In this document: positions 43,434-54,600 of the stretch, one piece after another | Numbering within the stretch: position 1 is the stretch's first letter | Layout: each line of letters starts with the position of its first letter | Assembly: GCA_029834535.1 (NCBI GenBank) | Contig: JAQMWT010000548.1 | Coordinates: 62,001 to 126,000, forward strand | DNA length: 64,000 bases | Source of the DNA: Chrysophaeum taylorii | Taxonomy: Eukaryota; Sar; Pelagophyceae; Pelagomonadales; Pelagomonadaceae | Direction of reading: 5' to 3' | Position numbers and translations under genes: made by a program | Notes under the pieces: generated by a model | What the model was told of the DNA's origin: nothing | The model's database searches: none | The model's input: only the letters and a program-made list of their open reading frames with translations

Positions 43434-43663
43434 TTCCGAAATTATTCATTTTTGAGGCAAGATCGAAGAAGAGACATAAGGACCCGATAAGGGTTTAGGA
43501 TTGGGTGGTTCCTGGTGGGGTCGACTCGACGACGACGCTTGGGGGCGTCGCGCTCCGGAGCTGGTCGACTTGACGTCGTCGTGCACCTGCGAGCGTGGTA
43601 AATTTATGGTGGAAGAGCGGCGGCTTGAGGAAGGAAGGAAGCACGGGCAAGATGGGTTTTTAT

Positions 43664-44200
43664 TTACGCGTCGGCCGTGGTGGATCGGCGGGATGCTATC
43701 GCAACCAAGGCCTCCTCGACAGACTTTCTTCGTTCTTTGGCAATCTTGCGACGTTTGGTCGATAAGTATTTCCCGAGGCCCTTGTCCTTATTCACGTCGA
43801 CGTATGGGTCGTTTCCGTTGCCGTCGCCGTCGCCACGAAGCGCGTAGTCGGTGTCGTGGGATTGTGGTCGCTGGGTGTTCGACCAGCGTCGTTGGACGCC
43901 CGTCGCGTTCGCGAGAGCAGTCTGCGCCAGGATACGAGACGCGAGCACGTCGCGTCGATGCATCACCGACGTGCAGTAGGAAGTGCCGTGTGCCTTCCAC
44001 GACCCGTGTGCACGTGCTGCTTCACAAACCCCCCACAACCGGTATTCGTCGGTGTATGCCGACGAGACGTTGTCGCGCTCGGTGATCTCCTTGGCCACCT
44101 GCTTCTCGGGCGCGCTGTCAATGCCGAACTTTGACTGCTTGCTTCGGCTTCGGCCGAGAAACTTCGCGGCACGGTCGCCGTACCCGAGGCTTACCCGCAT
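43664..44200 (-). CDS. Hypothetical protein, 178 residues
   Basis: Open frame with a mid-region SAYTDEYRLWGVCEAARAHGSW that looks like real protein sequence, a Gly/Asn/Asp-rich linker and a basic C-terminal helix (STKRRKIAKERRKSVEEAL). No family recognised. The start ATG overlaps a GTAAG donor-like sequence, so an upstream exon is possible. Divergent from the SET gene with 149 bp between starts. Confidence 0.45.
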   Translation of the reverse strand: MRVSLGYGDRAAKFLGRSRSKQSKFGIDSAPEKQVAKEITERDNVSSAYTDEYRLWGVCEAARAHGSWKAHGTSYCTSVMHRRDVLASRILAQTALANATGVQRRWSNTQRPQSHDTDYALRGDGDGNGNDPYVDVNKDKGLGKYLSTKRRKIAKERRKSVEEALVAIASRRSTTADA

Positions 44201-44349
44201 TCGCGGCGGGCGCGACGGTGGTTTGCCACGCCCCCTAGACCTAGAAGGGTTTCAAAAGTTGACTTTGGAACACCGAACACCTCACGGAGGCGACGACTGC
44301 TAAGGGGGGGGGTGCTTTTTGGTGCGTTTTGTGTGGGCACAGGGTTATT

Positions 44350-45615
44350 ATGGAGTACATCGCTTGGGCCCGCGCATCGCTCGACGTGAGGGTCGACGAG
44401 AGCGTGAGGCTGCGGCGCGGCGAGGATGAGCACGGGCTTTTTTGCACGGGGAGCGCCATCTCTAGAGGAACGGAGCTGGTGCGCGTGCCGTTCGAGTCTT
44501 TGCTGCATGTGTTGTCTCCGCTGGAGGCGTGGACGGAGAGCGAGTGCCGGTGGGTGACGCTGGTGGCGTCGGTGATCGAGAAGCTGGATCGCGAGGACGA
44601 CATGCTGGCGATCCGACTGCTGTACGAGGCGCGCGAGCGGCGGAAAGATAGCAAGTGGTACGAGCACATTCGGCGGTTCCCGGAGGACGCGCCGCCGCAC
44701 TCGCTGTTGCGGTGGACGGCCGACGAGCTGTACATGCTGCGCGGGCTGAGCGTCGGGGCCATCGCGGGGAAGTGGGAGGCCCAGTTGGAGGCCGACTTCA
44801 AGAGTATTCGCAAGATCGCCAAGAAGGCCTCGGACGACAGGACGATCCCCGGTTGGTTAACGCTGGACAATTACAAGTGGGCAATCGCCATGATCTGGAG
44901 CCGGTGCGTCTCGATCACCAAGCCGGACTCGAGGTACGAGACTTCCTTCAAGGTCTTCGTGCCGGTCTTCGACATGGCAAACCACGACTCGAAGAGGGTC
45001 GTGGCGAAGCACGCCTTCGACGCTTCTGCCGACGCTTTCGTGATGGAAGCGGTCGAAGACGTTGAGCCGGGCGACGAGATCCGGATTTGCTATTCATCAA
45101 CGGATTCCAGTTCGAGGCTCCTGTTGCTCTACGGCTTTGTCGACGCCGACAACGAGGCGAACGAGTCCCTCGACGTCTACGCCCCCCTTCCCGAAGGCGA
45201 GGACGTCCCCAACCGCGAGCGCAAGTACCGGGCGCTCGTCGACGCGGGCTTCAAGGACCAGGCAGACGGCGTCCTCCCGTTTTCGGTGTCGGTCGCAACC
45301 CCGGTGCCTCACGGCCTCCTCGTGAGCCAGCGGATCATGGTCGCCGACGGCCCGGACGTCGACCGCCTCGACCACGCGAGCACGGGCCCCCTCGCCAACG
45401 AGAACGAGCGTCTCGCGGTCGACGCCCTCCGCACCGCCTTCTCCCGCATGCGGGCGGCGATCCCTTACCACGAAGGAGACGACGCCGACCTCATCGACCT
45501 CGAGGACCCCGATCCCAAAGTGTTTCGCGCTTGCGTTGTTCGCCGCGCCGAGCGCCGCATCCTGAACGCTGCACTCGGCGCCATCGCCCCCTCTCCCCCG
45601 GGGGAAACCGACTAG
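44350..45615 (+). CDS. SET-domain protein lysine methyltransferase (SETD3/RuBisCO-LSMT-like)
   Basis: 421 residues. N-terminal HGLFCTGSAISRGTELVRVP is the opening of a split SET domain, an iSET helical insertion follows (about 60-200), then VPVFDMANHDSK (the NH motif) near 210 and EPGDEIRICYSS with LLLLYGFVD near 250-275, followed by a helical substrate-binding tail. Proteins of this class methylate actin His, Rubisco, aldolases or ribosomal proteins. It ends 1 bp before the next start codon on the same strand. Confidence 0.85.
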   Translation: MEYIAWARASLDVRVDESVRLRRGEDEHGLFCTGSAISRGTELVRVPFESLLHVLSPLEAWTESECRWVTLVASVIEKLDREDDMLAIRLLYEARERRKDSKWYEHIRRFPEDAPPHSLLRWTADELYMLRGLSVGAIAGKWEAQLEADFKSIRKIAKKASDDRTIPGWLTLDNYKWAIAMIWSRCVSITKPDSRYETSFKVFVPVFDMANHDSKRVVAKHAFDASADAFVMEAVEDVEPGDEIRICYSSTDSSSRLLLLYGFVDADNEANESLDVYAPLPEGEDVPNRERKYRALVDAGFKDQADGVLPFSVSVATPVPHGLLVSQRIMVADGPDVDRLDHASTGPLANENERLAVDALRTAFSRMRAAIPYHEGDDADLIDLEDPDPKVFRACVVRRAERRILNAALGAIAPSPPGETD

Positions 45616-45616
45616 C

Positions 45617-46902
45617 ATGGGGAGCTTGGACTGGCGGTTGAGTAGGCGTGTGGAATCGTCCGTGGAGAGCCCCGAGGAGCTGAAAGCTGTGATCGCCAAG
45701 CAGCGCGAGCGGATTGACGACCTCGAGGCAGAGAATGCCAGGCTGCGGTCGTTGGTCGAAGGGCGCCACGCGGGGGACGAACGGCGCATCTGCAGCGCGA
45801 CGCGGGCCGAGGCCTCTCGGTCCGAGGACAGGCTCAAGCGGCTGTCCAAGACAGGCCCGCCAGTCGTGTCGTGGCTGACCGACGTCGACACGCCGCCCCC
45901 ACCGGCGACGCCGCCCCCGCCGGCGACGCCGCCCCCCCCCGACGACAAGCCCCCGGCGGACGGCGTGTCGAGTCGCCGCGGGCGACCGCGCCAGCCGCTC
46001 GTCAAGTTGCGACGAGAGCGCGAACACGCGGGTCTCTGGATCGCTCACGACAACCGTCCGCTCGGCTCGGCCGTCGCCGACCTGCTCGCCAAAGGCCGCG
46101 CGGCCGAGATCCTCCTAGAGACCAAGCGGTCTTCGCGGATAGTCTGCGTGGTCTTGGGTCGCGTCGCGTACGCCGGACCCGTCGACGGTGCCGCCGCGCT
46201 CCGGGGCGCGTTTCGAGGGGGCTCGAGGGGGTCTTGGTGCTTCCAGCTCGCGAATTGTGCGTTGGTTCGCTCTTTTTTATGACCCGTCCCGACGCAGGTC
46301 GCGCGCGCGCCGTCGACGTCGACGAGCGCGCGATACCCGGCTCGAGCAGCTTTGAGTGTCTCCCGCTTCGGGGCGAGATGGCACCGTGGCGAACTGCCGC
46401 CGACGCGACGCGATTCTTCGAGGATTGTGTCGGCCGCGTCGACGTCATTCTCTGTCCTCAGAGACTCGGCGACGACGGCCGCGCCGCCGCTCCATCCAAG
46501 TCGGGCGCCGCCGTCGACCTGGCGTACGCTCCGTGGCTCCCGTGCGTTTTTAGGAACTAAAACTTTTCGCGATGATGTCGCAGCTACTGGGATACCGACT
46601 CCCCCCCGCGAAAACTCGCCCCCCAGTTCCGCTCCGCGGGCGTGGGCTACATCTGCCTCGGCGACGACATGTCCAGGAACGGCCTCGCCTTTGTCTCGGC
46701 CGACGGCGCAAACTTCATTCTCGCCGGCGCTGCCGAACCACCCCCGATTCACGCCGCGGCAACTACCCGCCGACAGCGCGCCGCGCGAGACTCCTTCGAC
46801 TCTCTTGCCACCACGGTCGCGCTCTGCGCGACGCCCGTCGCCCCAAAGGATACTTCCCTAAGGCGGGAGCTTCGACGCAGCACCGCGGCTCAAAACTTGT
46901 AA
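45617..46902 (+). CDS. Hypothetical zipper-containing protein (three exons)
   Basis: Exons 45617-46256, 46298-46541 and 46584-46902 (introns 41 and 42 bp, both with GTGCGT donors); 400 residues. Residues about 20-48 form a leucine-zipper-like coil (IAKQRERIDDLEAENARLRS), followed by a Pro-rich hinge of three PPPPAT-type repeats, a basic patch, and a globular domain (RIVCVVLGRVAYAGPVDG to VGYICLGDDMSRNGLAFV). Splicing gives a continuous, hydrophobically balanced frame. Family unknown. Confidence 0.55.
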
Positions 46903-47204
46903 TAACTTGTTTTTCCCGCGGTACAAAAAAAAAACCTCGGGCACGTAACATCATTGGGATTAAGACTAGTGTGTGGGTCCAAGGAGCAGCAGCAGCAGCA
47001 GCAGACGGCGGCGCGACTCGAGGCGCAAAAATAGTAAAGCACGATGGAAAAGAAGCCAGCCACTACATTGTCGCAGCGTTTTGGAGGTTGTGGGGGGGCG
47101 GGTGCTGTTTATTCTTATGCGGGCGGGCGGGCGGGCGGGCGGGCGGGCCGTCAGACACATTCTTTTGCGAGGACGTCCGTCCGTCCGTCGGTCGTCGTGC
47201 TGAA
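46903..47204. other. Spacer with GGGC microsatellite
   Basis: Contains a CAG-type run near 46986-47003 and GGGC repeats at about 47117-47147. No gene. Confidence 0.6.
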
Positions 47205-49538
47205 TCAGGGGGCGCCGTTGGTCGCTTGCGGGTCGCGGAGGAGCGTCAGGGTGATCGCCCTATTCTTGTTGGCTTTGAGCGTGGTGATGACGTCGTTGAA
47301 GGAGCCGAGGGGCTCGCCGTTAATCTCCGTCAGAACATCACCGAGCATGACGCCGGATTGCTGCGCGAGACTGCCAGCACGGAAGCCGCGGGTAACGACC
47401 TTGCCGTTCTCGTCGGCGAGCTGCAAGCCGAGGCCCTGGGCGCCCGCCTGGATCTTGACGTAGACGTAGGGCGAGTTCTGATTTTTTGAGGAGGAGGAGG
47501 AGGACTTGGCCTTGCTGGGGAGGGGTTTGCGCGAGCCTTGGATATTGGCCATGGAGGCGTTGGCCTTGGTGAGTTTGTCGCGCGTGGTCTCGAGGTTGGC
47601 GCGCTTGGCGACGATCGTCGCGTCCTCCGTGAAGAAGGCCGCGAGCTTCTCGTCGTCGTGGACGAGGCGATAGAGGGCCTCCTGCAATTTCCCGCAGAGG
47701 GTCCCGAGGATTCGGTCGTCGAGGACCATGCACGCATTGTCGACGAAGCGCTTGGACGCGAGCGTCCAGTAGGCCTCGAGGATGGCGGACATGTCCTCGG
47801 CGTTGGCTGCCGAACTGACGCCGTGGCTTTCGCGGTACCAGTTTCGGATCGACATGGCGACGTGCTGCTTGGTGGCCTCCCAAGAACCGCCCTGGACCCC
47901 GGGTTGGTTGGCGCCGCCTTGGCCGACGCCGACGAAGGCCATCTCGACGGCGGCCTCGAACCTGTCGTACCTGAGCTTGTTGATGTGGGCCTGGAGGAAG
48001 TCGTTGATGGTGAAGGGGTCCTTCTCGCGGGTGATGAGGCCCTCGACGAGTTTGACGGCCTCGTCCTCGGTTTGTTCGAGGATCGACGCCCCCGTGTGCT
48101 CGAAGGCCTCGCGGAGCGCGGGATACGCGGCGGCGATTTTCCCGATGAGGTCGCGGACGACCTCGTTGGCGAGGGCCCGCGTCTGCGCGGCCGCCATCTT
48201 TGCCGGCGGGCCCCAGGCGTCGATGAATTCCTGAATGAACATGTAGAAGCTCTGGGCACTCATGAACCCGGGGAGTTCGCGGCCGCGAAGCGCTTCCATC
48301 CGCAGCGCGAGGTCCTTGACGAAGTGTTCGTCGCGGAAGCGCGGTGCCGAGGAAACGATCTTCGACTGGAGCTCCTGGAAAATCACGAGGGCGCGCGTGT
48401 AGAGGCGGAGGCTCGGGTTGACCACGATGATGCGGTCGCGGTACTCGCCGCGCACGCAGTCGTTGAGGTGGCGGATGAATTCTTGCGCGAGCGTGACGAG
48501 CAGCTTCTGGCGATCGCCGGGAGTCGCGGCCACCCCGAACGACGCGATGTCGCGGAGCTCGGTCCTCACGCGCGCCAACATCATCTCCACCTGGCGCTTC
48601 ATGGGCGCGAGCTCCTCCTGGATGCGCGCCACCAGAAGCGTCGTCAGCGACGCCGTCAGCCGCTCGGTCCCCAGGAGCCTCGAGTCGATCCTCGAGAAGA
48701 CGCCGTGCGACGCGAAAAAACGTGCCTCGTCGGCGCGTGCCTCGTCGTATGTGATGCCCTGCTTGATCTGCGCCTGGCTCCGGTTCTTCACCATGACGTA
48801 ACCGAGCTTGAGGGGCTTGCGGACGTTAGTCAGGACGGCGACGACCTCCTCCTCGTTTCCGGGCCCGACCAGGTCTGGCTTGGTGAGCACGCCGAGCGTC
48901 CGCTCACCCTCGGGGTCGACCCGCAGCGCGCGCTCCAAGATATCGACCGTCGCGATATCCTGGTTTGCCGGGATCACCGCTAGAATTATCGTCCGCTCCT
49001 GCGACAAGTACTCCCCCAACATCGCGTTGATCTCGTCGATGACCATCGCCTCCTGTCCCGCCATCGTCGTCCGCACGATCCCCGGCAAATCGACTACCGT
49101 CAGATCGGGGGCCTGGTCCGAGGTCAGCCGCACGATGATCGCCTCGCGCGAAAACCCGTTCGAGTTGCGCGTCACGGAATCGGTCAGCCTCGAAATAATC
49201 GACGTCAGCTCCTCGGGCGAGTCGGCCGTGATCGTGTGCGGCGACGACTCGATCGACGCGACGGCCGACCACGCCTTCCCAGGGGCCTCGGACCGCCGCA
49301 TCACGAGCCGCACGGGACACCGCGTCACGAGCCCCGAGCCCCGCGGAAACGGCACCCCGGACAACGCCTCGAGGACCGAGCTCTTGCCGCTGCTCTGGTC
49401 TCCCATCACGCAGATCTGCGGCACGGCGAGCGTGCTGTCGAGCGACAGCACCCGCAGATCCTCGGCGAGCTCCAGCCACGGCCGCACTTGCTTGGCGTAC
49501 GTCAAGTCGAGCGCCGACGACGAATCACCACCGGCCAT
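47205..49538 (-). CDS. Dynamin-family GTPase with C-terminal PDZ domain
   Basis: 777 residues. GTPase motifs: G1 GDQSSGKSS (46-54), G3 DLPG (150-153), G4 TKPD (219-222), with the dynamin-specific LPRGSG-like PFPRGSG and TRCPV. Middle and stalk regions follow to about 640. There is no PH or Pro-rich domain, as in Mx/DRP1-type proteins. Residues about 688-765 form a PDZ domain (GLGLQLADENGKVV, SGVMLGDVLTEINGEPLG), joined by a Ser/Lys linker. Dynamins sever or remodel membranes; a PDZ tail would offer recruitment to a C-terminal ligand and is not part of the standard family architecture. Divergent, 85 bp, from another PDZ gene. Confidence 0.9.
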   Translation of the reverse strand: MAGGDSSSALDLTYAKQVRPWLELAEDLRVLSLDSTLAVPQICVMGDQSSGKSSVLEALSGVPFPRGSGLVTRCPVRLVMRRSEAPGKAWSAVASIESSPHTITADSPEELTSIISRLTDSVTRNSNGFSREAIIVRLTSDQAPDLTVVDLPGIVRTTMAGQEAMVIDEINAMLGEYLSQERTIILAVIPANQDIATVDILERALRVDPEGERTLGVLTKPDLVGPGNEEEVVAVLTNVRKPLKLGYVMVKNRSQAQIKQGITYDEARADEARFFASHGVFSRIDSRLLGTERLTASLTTLLVARIQEELAPMKRQVEMMLARVRTELRDIASFGVAATPGDRQKLLVTLAQEFIRHLNDCVRGEYRDRIIVVNPSLRLYTRALVIFQELQSKIVSSAPRFRDEHFVKDLALRMEALRGRELPGFMSAQSFYMFIQEFIDAWGPPAKMAAAQTRALANEVVRDLIGKIAAAYPALREAFEHTGASILEQTEDEAVKLVEGLITREKDPFTINDFLQAHINKLRYDRFEAAVEMAFVGVGQGGANQPGVQGGSWEATKQHVAMSIRNWYRESHGVSSAANAEDMSAILEAYWTLASKRFVDNACMVLDDRILGTLCGKLQEALYRLVHDDEKLAAFFTEDATIVAKRANLETTRDKLTKANASMANIQGSRKPLPSKAKSSSSSSKNQNSPYVYVKIQAGAQGLGLQLADENGKVVTRGFRAGSLAQQSGVMLGDVLTEINGEPLGSFNDVITTLKANKNRAITLTLLRDPQATNGAP

Positions 49539-49623
49539 AATGAATGTCTGGCGACAGAGCCTTTTCTAGAAGAGTGTTGCGCAGCTTTCCGGCAAAAAAA
49601 CGCCCCCCCGCCGTTAGCGTCAC

Positions 49624-50468
49624 ATGGTCCTCGACGATGATTCGACCCCCGAGAAGATCGACTCGGTCCGCGCGGACGTCGTGCGCTTCTACCGCAAGCC
49701 AGCACTGAGTCCCGGGGAGCGACGCCTCGTGGCGCAGGCCGCCGAGCAACAGATCCTTGCACACTGCCGCAGGAGGCGCCGAGTCCGGGGCGTCCACACC
49801 AGCGATGATTCTTCCACGAGCAGCGATTCCTACGTCTACGACGACGTGAGTCAGGAGGACGTCGAGATTACGTTCGACGAGGGCGAGCCCTTCGGGCTCA
49901 AGCTCAAGCTATTGATGAAGCGCAGGCCTCGGGTAGTCGTGATCTGCCACTTGAAGCCTAACAGCCCCGCTACGAATAGAGTGGGCGTCGGCGACGCCCT
50001 CGTCGCTTGGCGCGTGAACTCGGTCGAGGAGCGCTTCGTTCCCGCCCACCTCAACACAGACTTCTTCGCCGACTTTATCGACAGACTGCTCTTGGCGCCC
50101 AGACCCGTCACCCTCAACTTTCGCCGCGGACGACCGCCTCACAGTGATACAGCGCTCCAGGTGAATTTATACGTTGTGACACGACGCAATCAACGAGAAA
50201 AACGCAGGCCGAGATTACGAGACTCCACGATCGAGCCCCGAAGCAAGACCTCGACTCCCCGACGACCTACTGCCCCATCACCGGCCGATCCGCGCGTTCC
50301 CTCGCGCAGCAAGAAGTCGCCAGAATTCAGCGACAGGCCGCCAACATGCTCGCCCCCATCATCGACACGCCCCCGCAAAACCATCGTCGAGAAGAGGAGG
50401 AGGAGGAGGAGGAGGATGACGACGGCGGCCCAATGGGTCACACCAGGAGCTACGAGATGGACTTCTAG
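49624..50468 (+). CDS. PDZ-domain protein (two exons)
   Basis: Exons 49624-50160 and 50208-50468 (intron 47 bp), 265 residues. Residues about 78-165 form a PDZ-like domain: FGLKLKLL as the carboxylate-binding loop strand, KPNSPATNRVGVGDALVAW and PVTLNFRRG. After splicing the C-terminus reads YCPITGRSARSL, a helix and an acidic Glu/Asp tract, then ends MDF. It starts 85 bp from the dynamin-PDZ gene on the opposite strand, so the two probably share a promoter and perhaps a process. Confidence 0.75.
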
Positions 50469-51653
50469 CTCTTGCCTCCTCCTCGTACCCCCCGCTTCTT
50501 TGTACTCAGGGGCACACGAAAATAGTTTGTGGTACTAAACGGCCGGGGAGCCCCACCAATTTTCCACCTTGGGAGCAAAAAAAGCGCCTTGTCGCGTAAT
50601 CGAGTCAAGAAGGACCGAGGGGCTACTGCGGCATGCCCTTCAACTCCTGCACGGAGGATACACATCTTCGATCTTCGCCATTCTTCTCGACGAACACTCT
50701 CCAGGTCCACAGCCCCTCTTCCGGCACCACAGGACATCCGGCCTCGAGGGGCTATTGAGTCAAGACGGCAGAGTGGCGACATATTCATGTAGTGTCGATC
50801 GGCGTCGCGCTCGGTGGTGAAGGAAGACCTTCACGAAGCGCCGCATCGTCGTTGGCTCGAGAAGGAAGGATGGGGTCCGAGGATAACAGTTAAGTTTTAC
50901 AAGATTTTTTACAGTACTGCACAAGTACGTGGTGACGCGAACAAAAAGGCACGGCCCATGGGAATAAGAGCAGGAATACAAAAGCGCGAAAGAGAGGAAG
51001 AAGACGACACAAGTCCTGTGTAGCGCCTTACGCACGGATTTTTTCAGGGTGTGAGAGCGCAAGGACGTCCAAATACGAGGCTGGATTCTGCCGCGCGCGT
51101 ATTTGGAAGAAGGATTTTCGACCCCTTCACGTCTCGATGTCGGTCGCGAGATTCTTCCATGCTCGAAAGCCCTTGCTTGGCCTTAAAAAAGCACGTCAAT
51201 GAATACCAGACCTCGTGACATACCGTTACGAAGCGTTCTGGTTCGCGCCCTCAACTACTACTCCTCGGAGTCGATTTCCTCCTCGACCTGATGCTAAATC
51301 TTGCATTCTCCGCTGTCGCGACGCAAAGTGCTGCCCCGTGCCGTTCGATGAACCCTGCCGCTTCTTGTCTTGTCGTCCTGGTGCGAACTATGTCATTAAA
51401 CTCGGTCGGTCGTCAGCAGCGACGGGGCACTGCCTAGGACCAGCCCTTCGGTGAGTTAAACTGGATGAAGAGACTGAAAATATGTGCATTGGGGACGATG
51501 ATGTCAGGCTGACAGCAATAAGCTTTGCGAGCCGTTGCGAGGAAGAGTATTGAAGTTCAAGTTGTACGTGTATAAATTACAGCATAATGATTAGGTGGCG
51601 CCACGATTTCGTAACGCTGCGATTACTATTTTCTGGCGGACAGCCAATAGTCG
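50469..51653. other. Intergenic region, no gene seen
   Basis: About 1.2 kb upstream of the beta-helix gene. Short frames on both strands lack motifs. A TAG directly precedes the ATG at 51654 in frame; CAATAG at 51644-51650 could instead be a splice acceptor, so an upstream first exon with a signal peptide is possible. Confidence 0.5.
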
Positions 51654-54600
51654 ATGGAGGTGGTCGCCGTCTTCTTTCCACTCCTCGTCGATGGTCTTGC
51701 ACCAAGCATGGCGCCGACAAGAAACAACCTTGGGAAAGTCGCTGGGCTTGAAGGCATGGCCGGATCGTGCCTGGACGCGTTTTATTTGTATCTCGTCGAT
51801 GGGCGGCCGGGGTTCTACGGCAACGTCGGTGGATCGAGCACCGAGGCCGTCTGGCTCGACGATACCGAATACGTGTCGGGAGTGACGCAGTTCGGCGGCT
51901 GTTTGGGTTATGCTGGTGGAGGCGTCGAGTTTGAAATACGTTCAATCGAGACGGATCGCGTCATGCGGAACTTCACGTTCTCCGGCTGGAACTTGAACGT
52001 GAACAAGATGATATTTTCGGGAGGCGTCCATTGGCCGTGCCAGGTGTGGGGCTTCAACATGTCCACGGTTCTCCACAAGCTGCCGTCGGGCGAAACCAAG
52101 AAGCGCGAGGAGATCGCCGGGTTGCTCGTCGACTGCGATGGTCGTGCGTCGACCTCGTCGTATCCGACACTGGCGCCAACAACCCGCATCCCGTGCTTCG
52201 AGCTCATGGCGACGACGACAACACCGGGGCCAGCAGCATACAGGATTTTGAGGCAGAACGGGGTTGTAGAAAGTTCCGGAACGATGACGACCAATCACAG
52301 CCAAGCGATCTGCGTCGAGGTGCCGTCGTGCTACTTGATTGAGGTCGAAGTCGACACGTCGTGGATGCTTGGCGGAGTACCGGGTAGCGGGACTCAAGAG
52401 TTCTTCGCTTATCCTGGCGGTCGCGTCGTGGTCAATACTTGTTTCTCGTCCGCGCCCACGCGAGCACCATCGCCGATTCAACGAGTACGCGCGCCGCATA
52501 GATCGGCAATCTCCGAGTACGTTGCATTGGTTGGTGCCGTCACAACCGCGCCATCATCATCTTCTTCTCCGATCAATATCGAGGTGGAGGGGTCGATCGA
52601 GTTCGAAGAAGAAATTTTGATCCTGGACGGCAAGAACATCGAAATAGTCGCGAAAGACAAAGGCAACGCAATTTTTGATGGCAGATCTCGAACAAGGCTC
52701 TTCGTGCTCAGCAACCAATCCGCGCTGTCGTTGTCGAATGTCGTGCTCAAGGCAGGCTCTTCGCTCGGATCTGGAGGTTGCGTATCTGCGAGAACCCGCT
52801 CCCACGTTCGCCTAGTTGACTGCGTAGTGTCCTCGTGCGACGCCGACGCTCAAGGTGGGGCTTTTGTGCTTCTCGAAAACAGTCACCTTACGGTAACGAG
52901 CTCAAATTTATCCGCCAACGTTGCGACCATCGGCGGCAGCGTTTTTGCTTCGTCCTCGACGTTGAGTTTCTTGTACTGCAGAATCGAGTTAAATTCGGCA
53001 CAACTCGGTGGAGTTGCGCACGTCGAGGGCTCCTCAGTTAGCGTTGTGAGCAGCACTTTCAAATGGAATTCAGCTCACAAAGGTGGTGTCATCTCCGCGA
53101 GCGATGACTCAGCCTGTAGCATGGTCAGCAGCACGCTCGAATCGAACTCGGCTCTCTATTGGGGAGGTGTAGCGTTCATCGTGGACTCGTCTTTGAGCCT
53201 CGCTGACGCATGTTCGCTCGCGTCAAATTTTGCCGTGCTCCGGGGTGGCGTCGCATACGCGCACTCGAGCACGTTGAGCGTCGCGGAAGGCATGTTCGAG
53301 TTGAACGCGGCAGTACGTGTCACGCGCAAATTCGAACGATCAATTGATTCCACTCGTTTCAGGAAGAAGTGAGCTGACCGGCGCCACAAAACGTTCTTAG
53401 CTGGCCGGAAATATCTTCTTTTTGTCCAGTTTAGTGGTGGTGTCATCTACGCGGTGGGTTCAACGCTGCGCATCGACAACAGCTCGTTCGCGTTCAATTC
53501 GGCAGTGAGACAAGTCCTTCTCGAAAGAAATTGGCTTGACAACGACGACCCGCAGGGAAGTGTGCATGATCCAGACAGTGTCATCAGGACCATGATGGAC
53601 TTCTTTTGCCGAACTCGCACCGGCGTCTACAGGATGGCGGCGTGGTTCACCTTGCTGACTATTCGTCCATCGCGATCGCGGCGAGCAACCTCGTGTCAAA
53701 CGAAGCTGTACTCGCGAAACCAGCGTCCATCGTCGAGGCCTGCTGGGGTCGACTCCTCTCTCCGCAGGGAAGAGTCATCCGTCCCGCGTTTCGATATTCT
53801 CTGACGCACTCGACCAGCCCGCTCTGTAGAATGGTGGCGCGGTTTACGTGTACTTCCGTTCTGACTGCAACGTGACTAGCAGCAACATCTCGTCGAACTT
53901 TGCCGTGCGACAGCGCAGTATCTCTGGAAAGAATGAAGTTGTGGCTGATGATGCTTCTCGCAGGGGAGTGTGCGCCGACCAGCGCCGAGACTGATATATT
54001 GGTGGGGATCTTTCTCTGCCGTAGTCGGGTGGCGCCGCATTTGTCGAGGGCAGCCGCGTCGTCGCAACGCGGACAATGCTTGCGTCGAATTGGGCGGTAG
54101 GTAGTGTCGCTTTTGGTGTGCACAACACCACCCTCGTAGGGCAACGCGCGTCGGCCTGCGCCGTATACTGCACACCCTCGTGTCTAGATTGGATACACAG
54201 GCCGGCGGTGCATTTAACATCATGCGAGACCCGTCGATACTCAGCATTGCGACGTGCACGATGGAGTCGAATTTTGCAAATGTCCACCCGGTGTTCGACA
54301 ATGCTCTCATCCTGGCGACGCGCCCGTAGAACGCAGGAGGCGCAGTCTTTTTGGAAGTCGGCAGTATCGCCGAACTGTACGAGGCAGCATTTGTAAGGAA
54401 CGTGGCGAACACGTCAGGAGCTCTTCGCTGCGAGGTACGCGCGTCTTTCCGTCGTTGATCCCAAAAAAATCGTCAGACATCGAGCACTGTCTACGCCGCA
54501 CGAACGACGCTCGATTCGTGGACTCAGCGATTCGAGTTAGATGAAACTTGTGTCATGTTTTTCTACCAAGCGAACAACGATGGTTCATCGGAATTCAAAC

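Noticed and set aside
47538-48983. 481-codon frame on the + strand
   Set aside because: Antisense of the dynamin gene with all GTPase motifs on the other strand.
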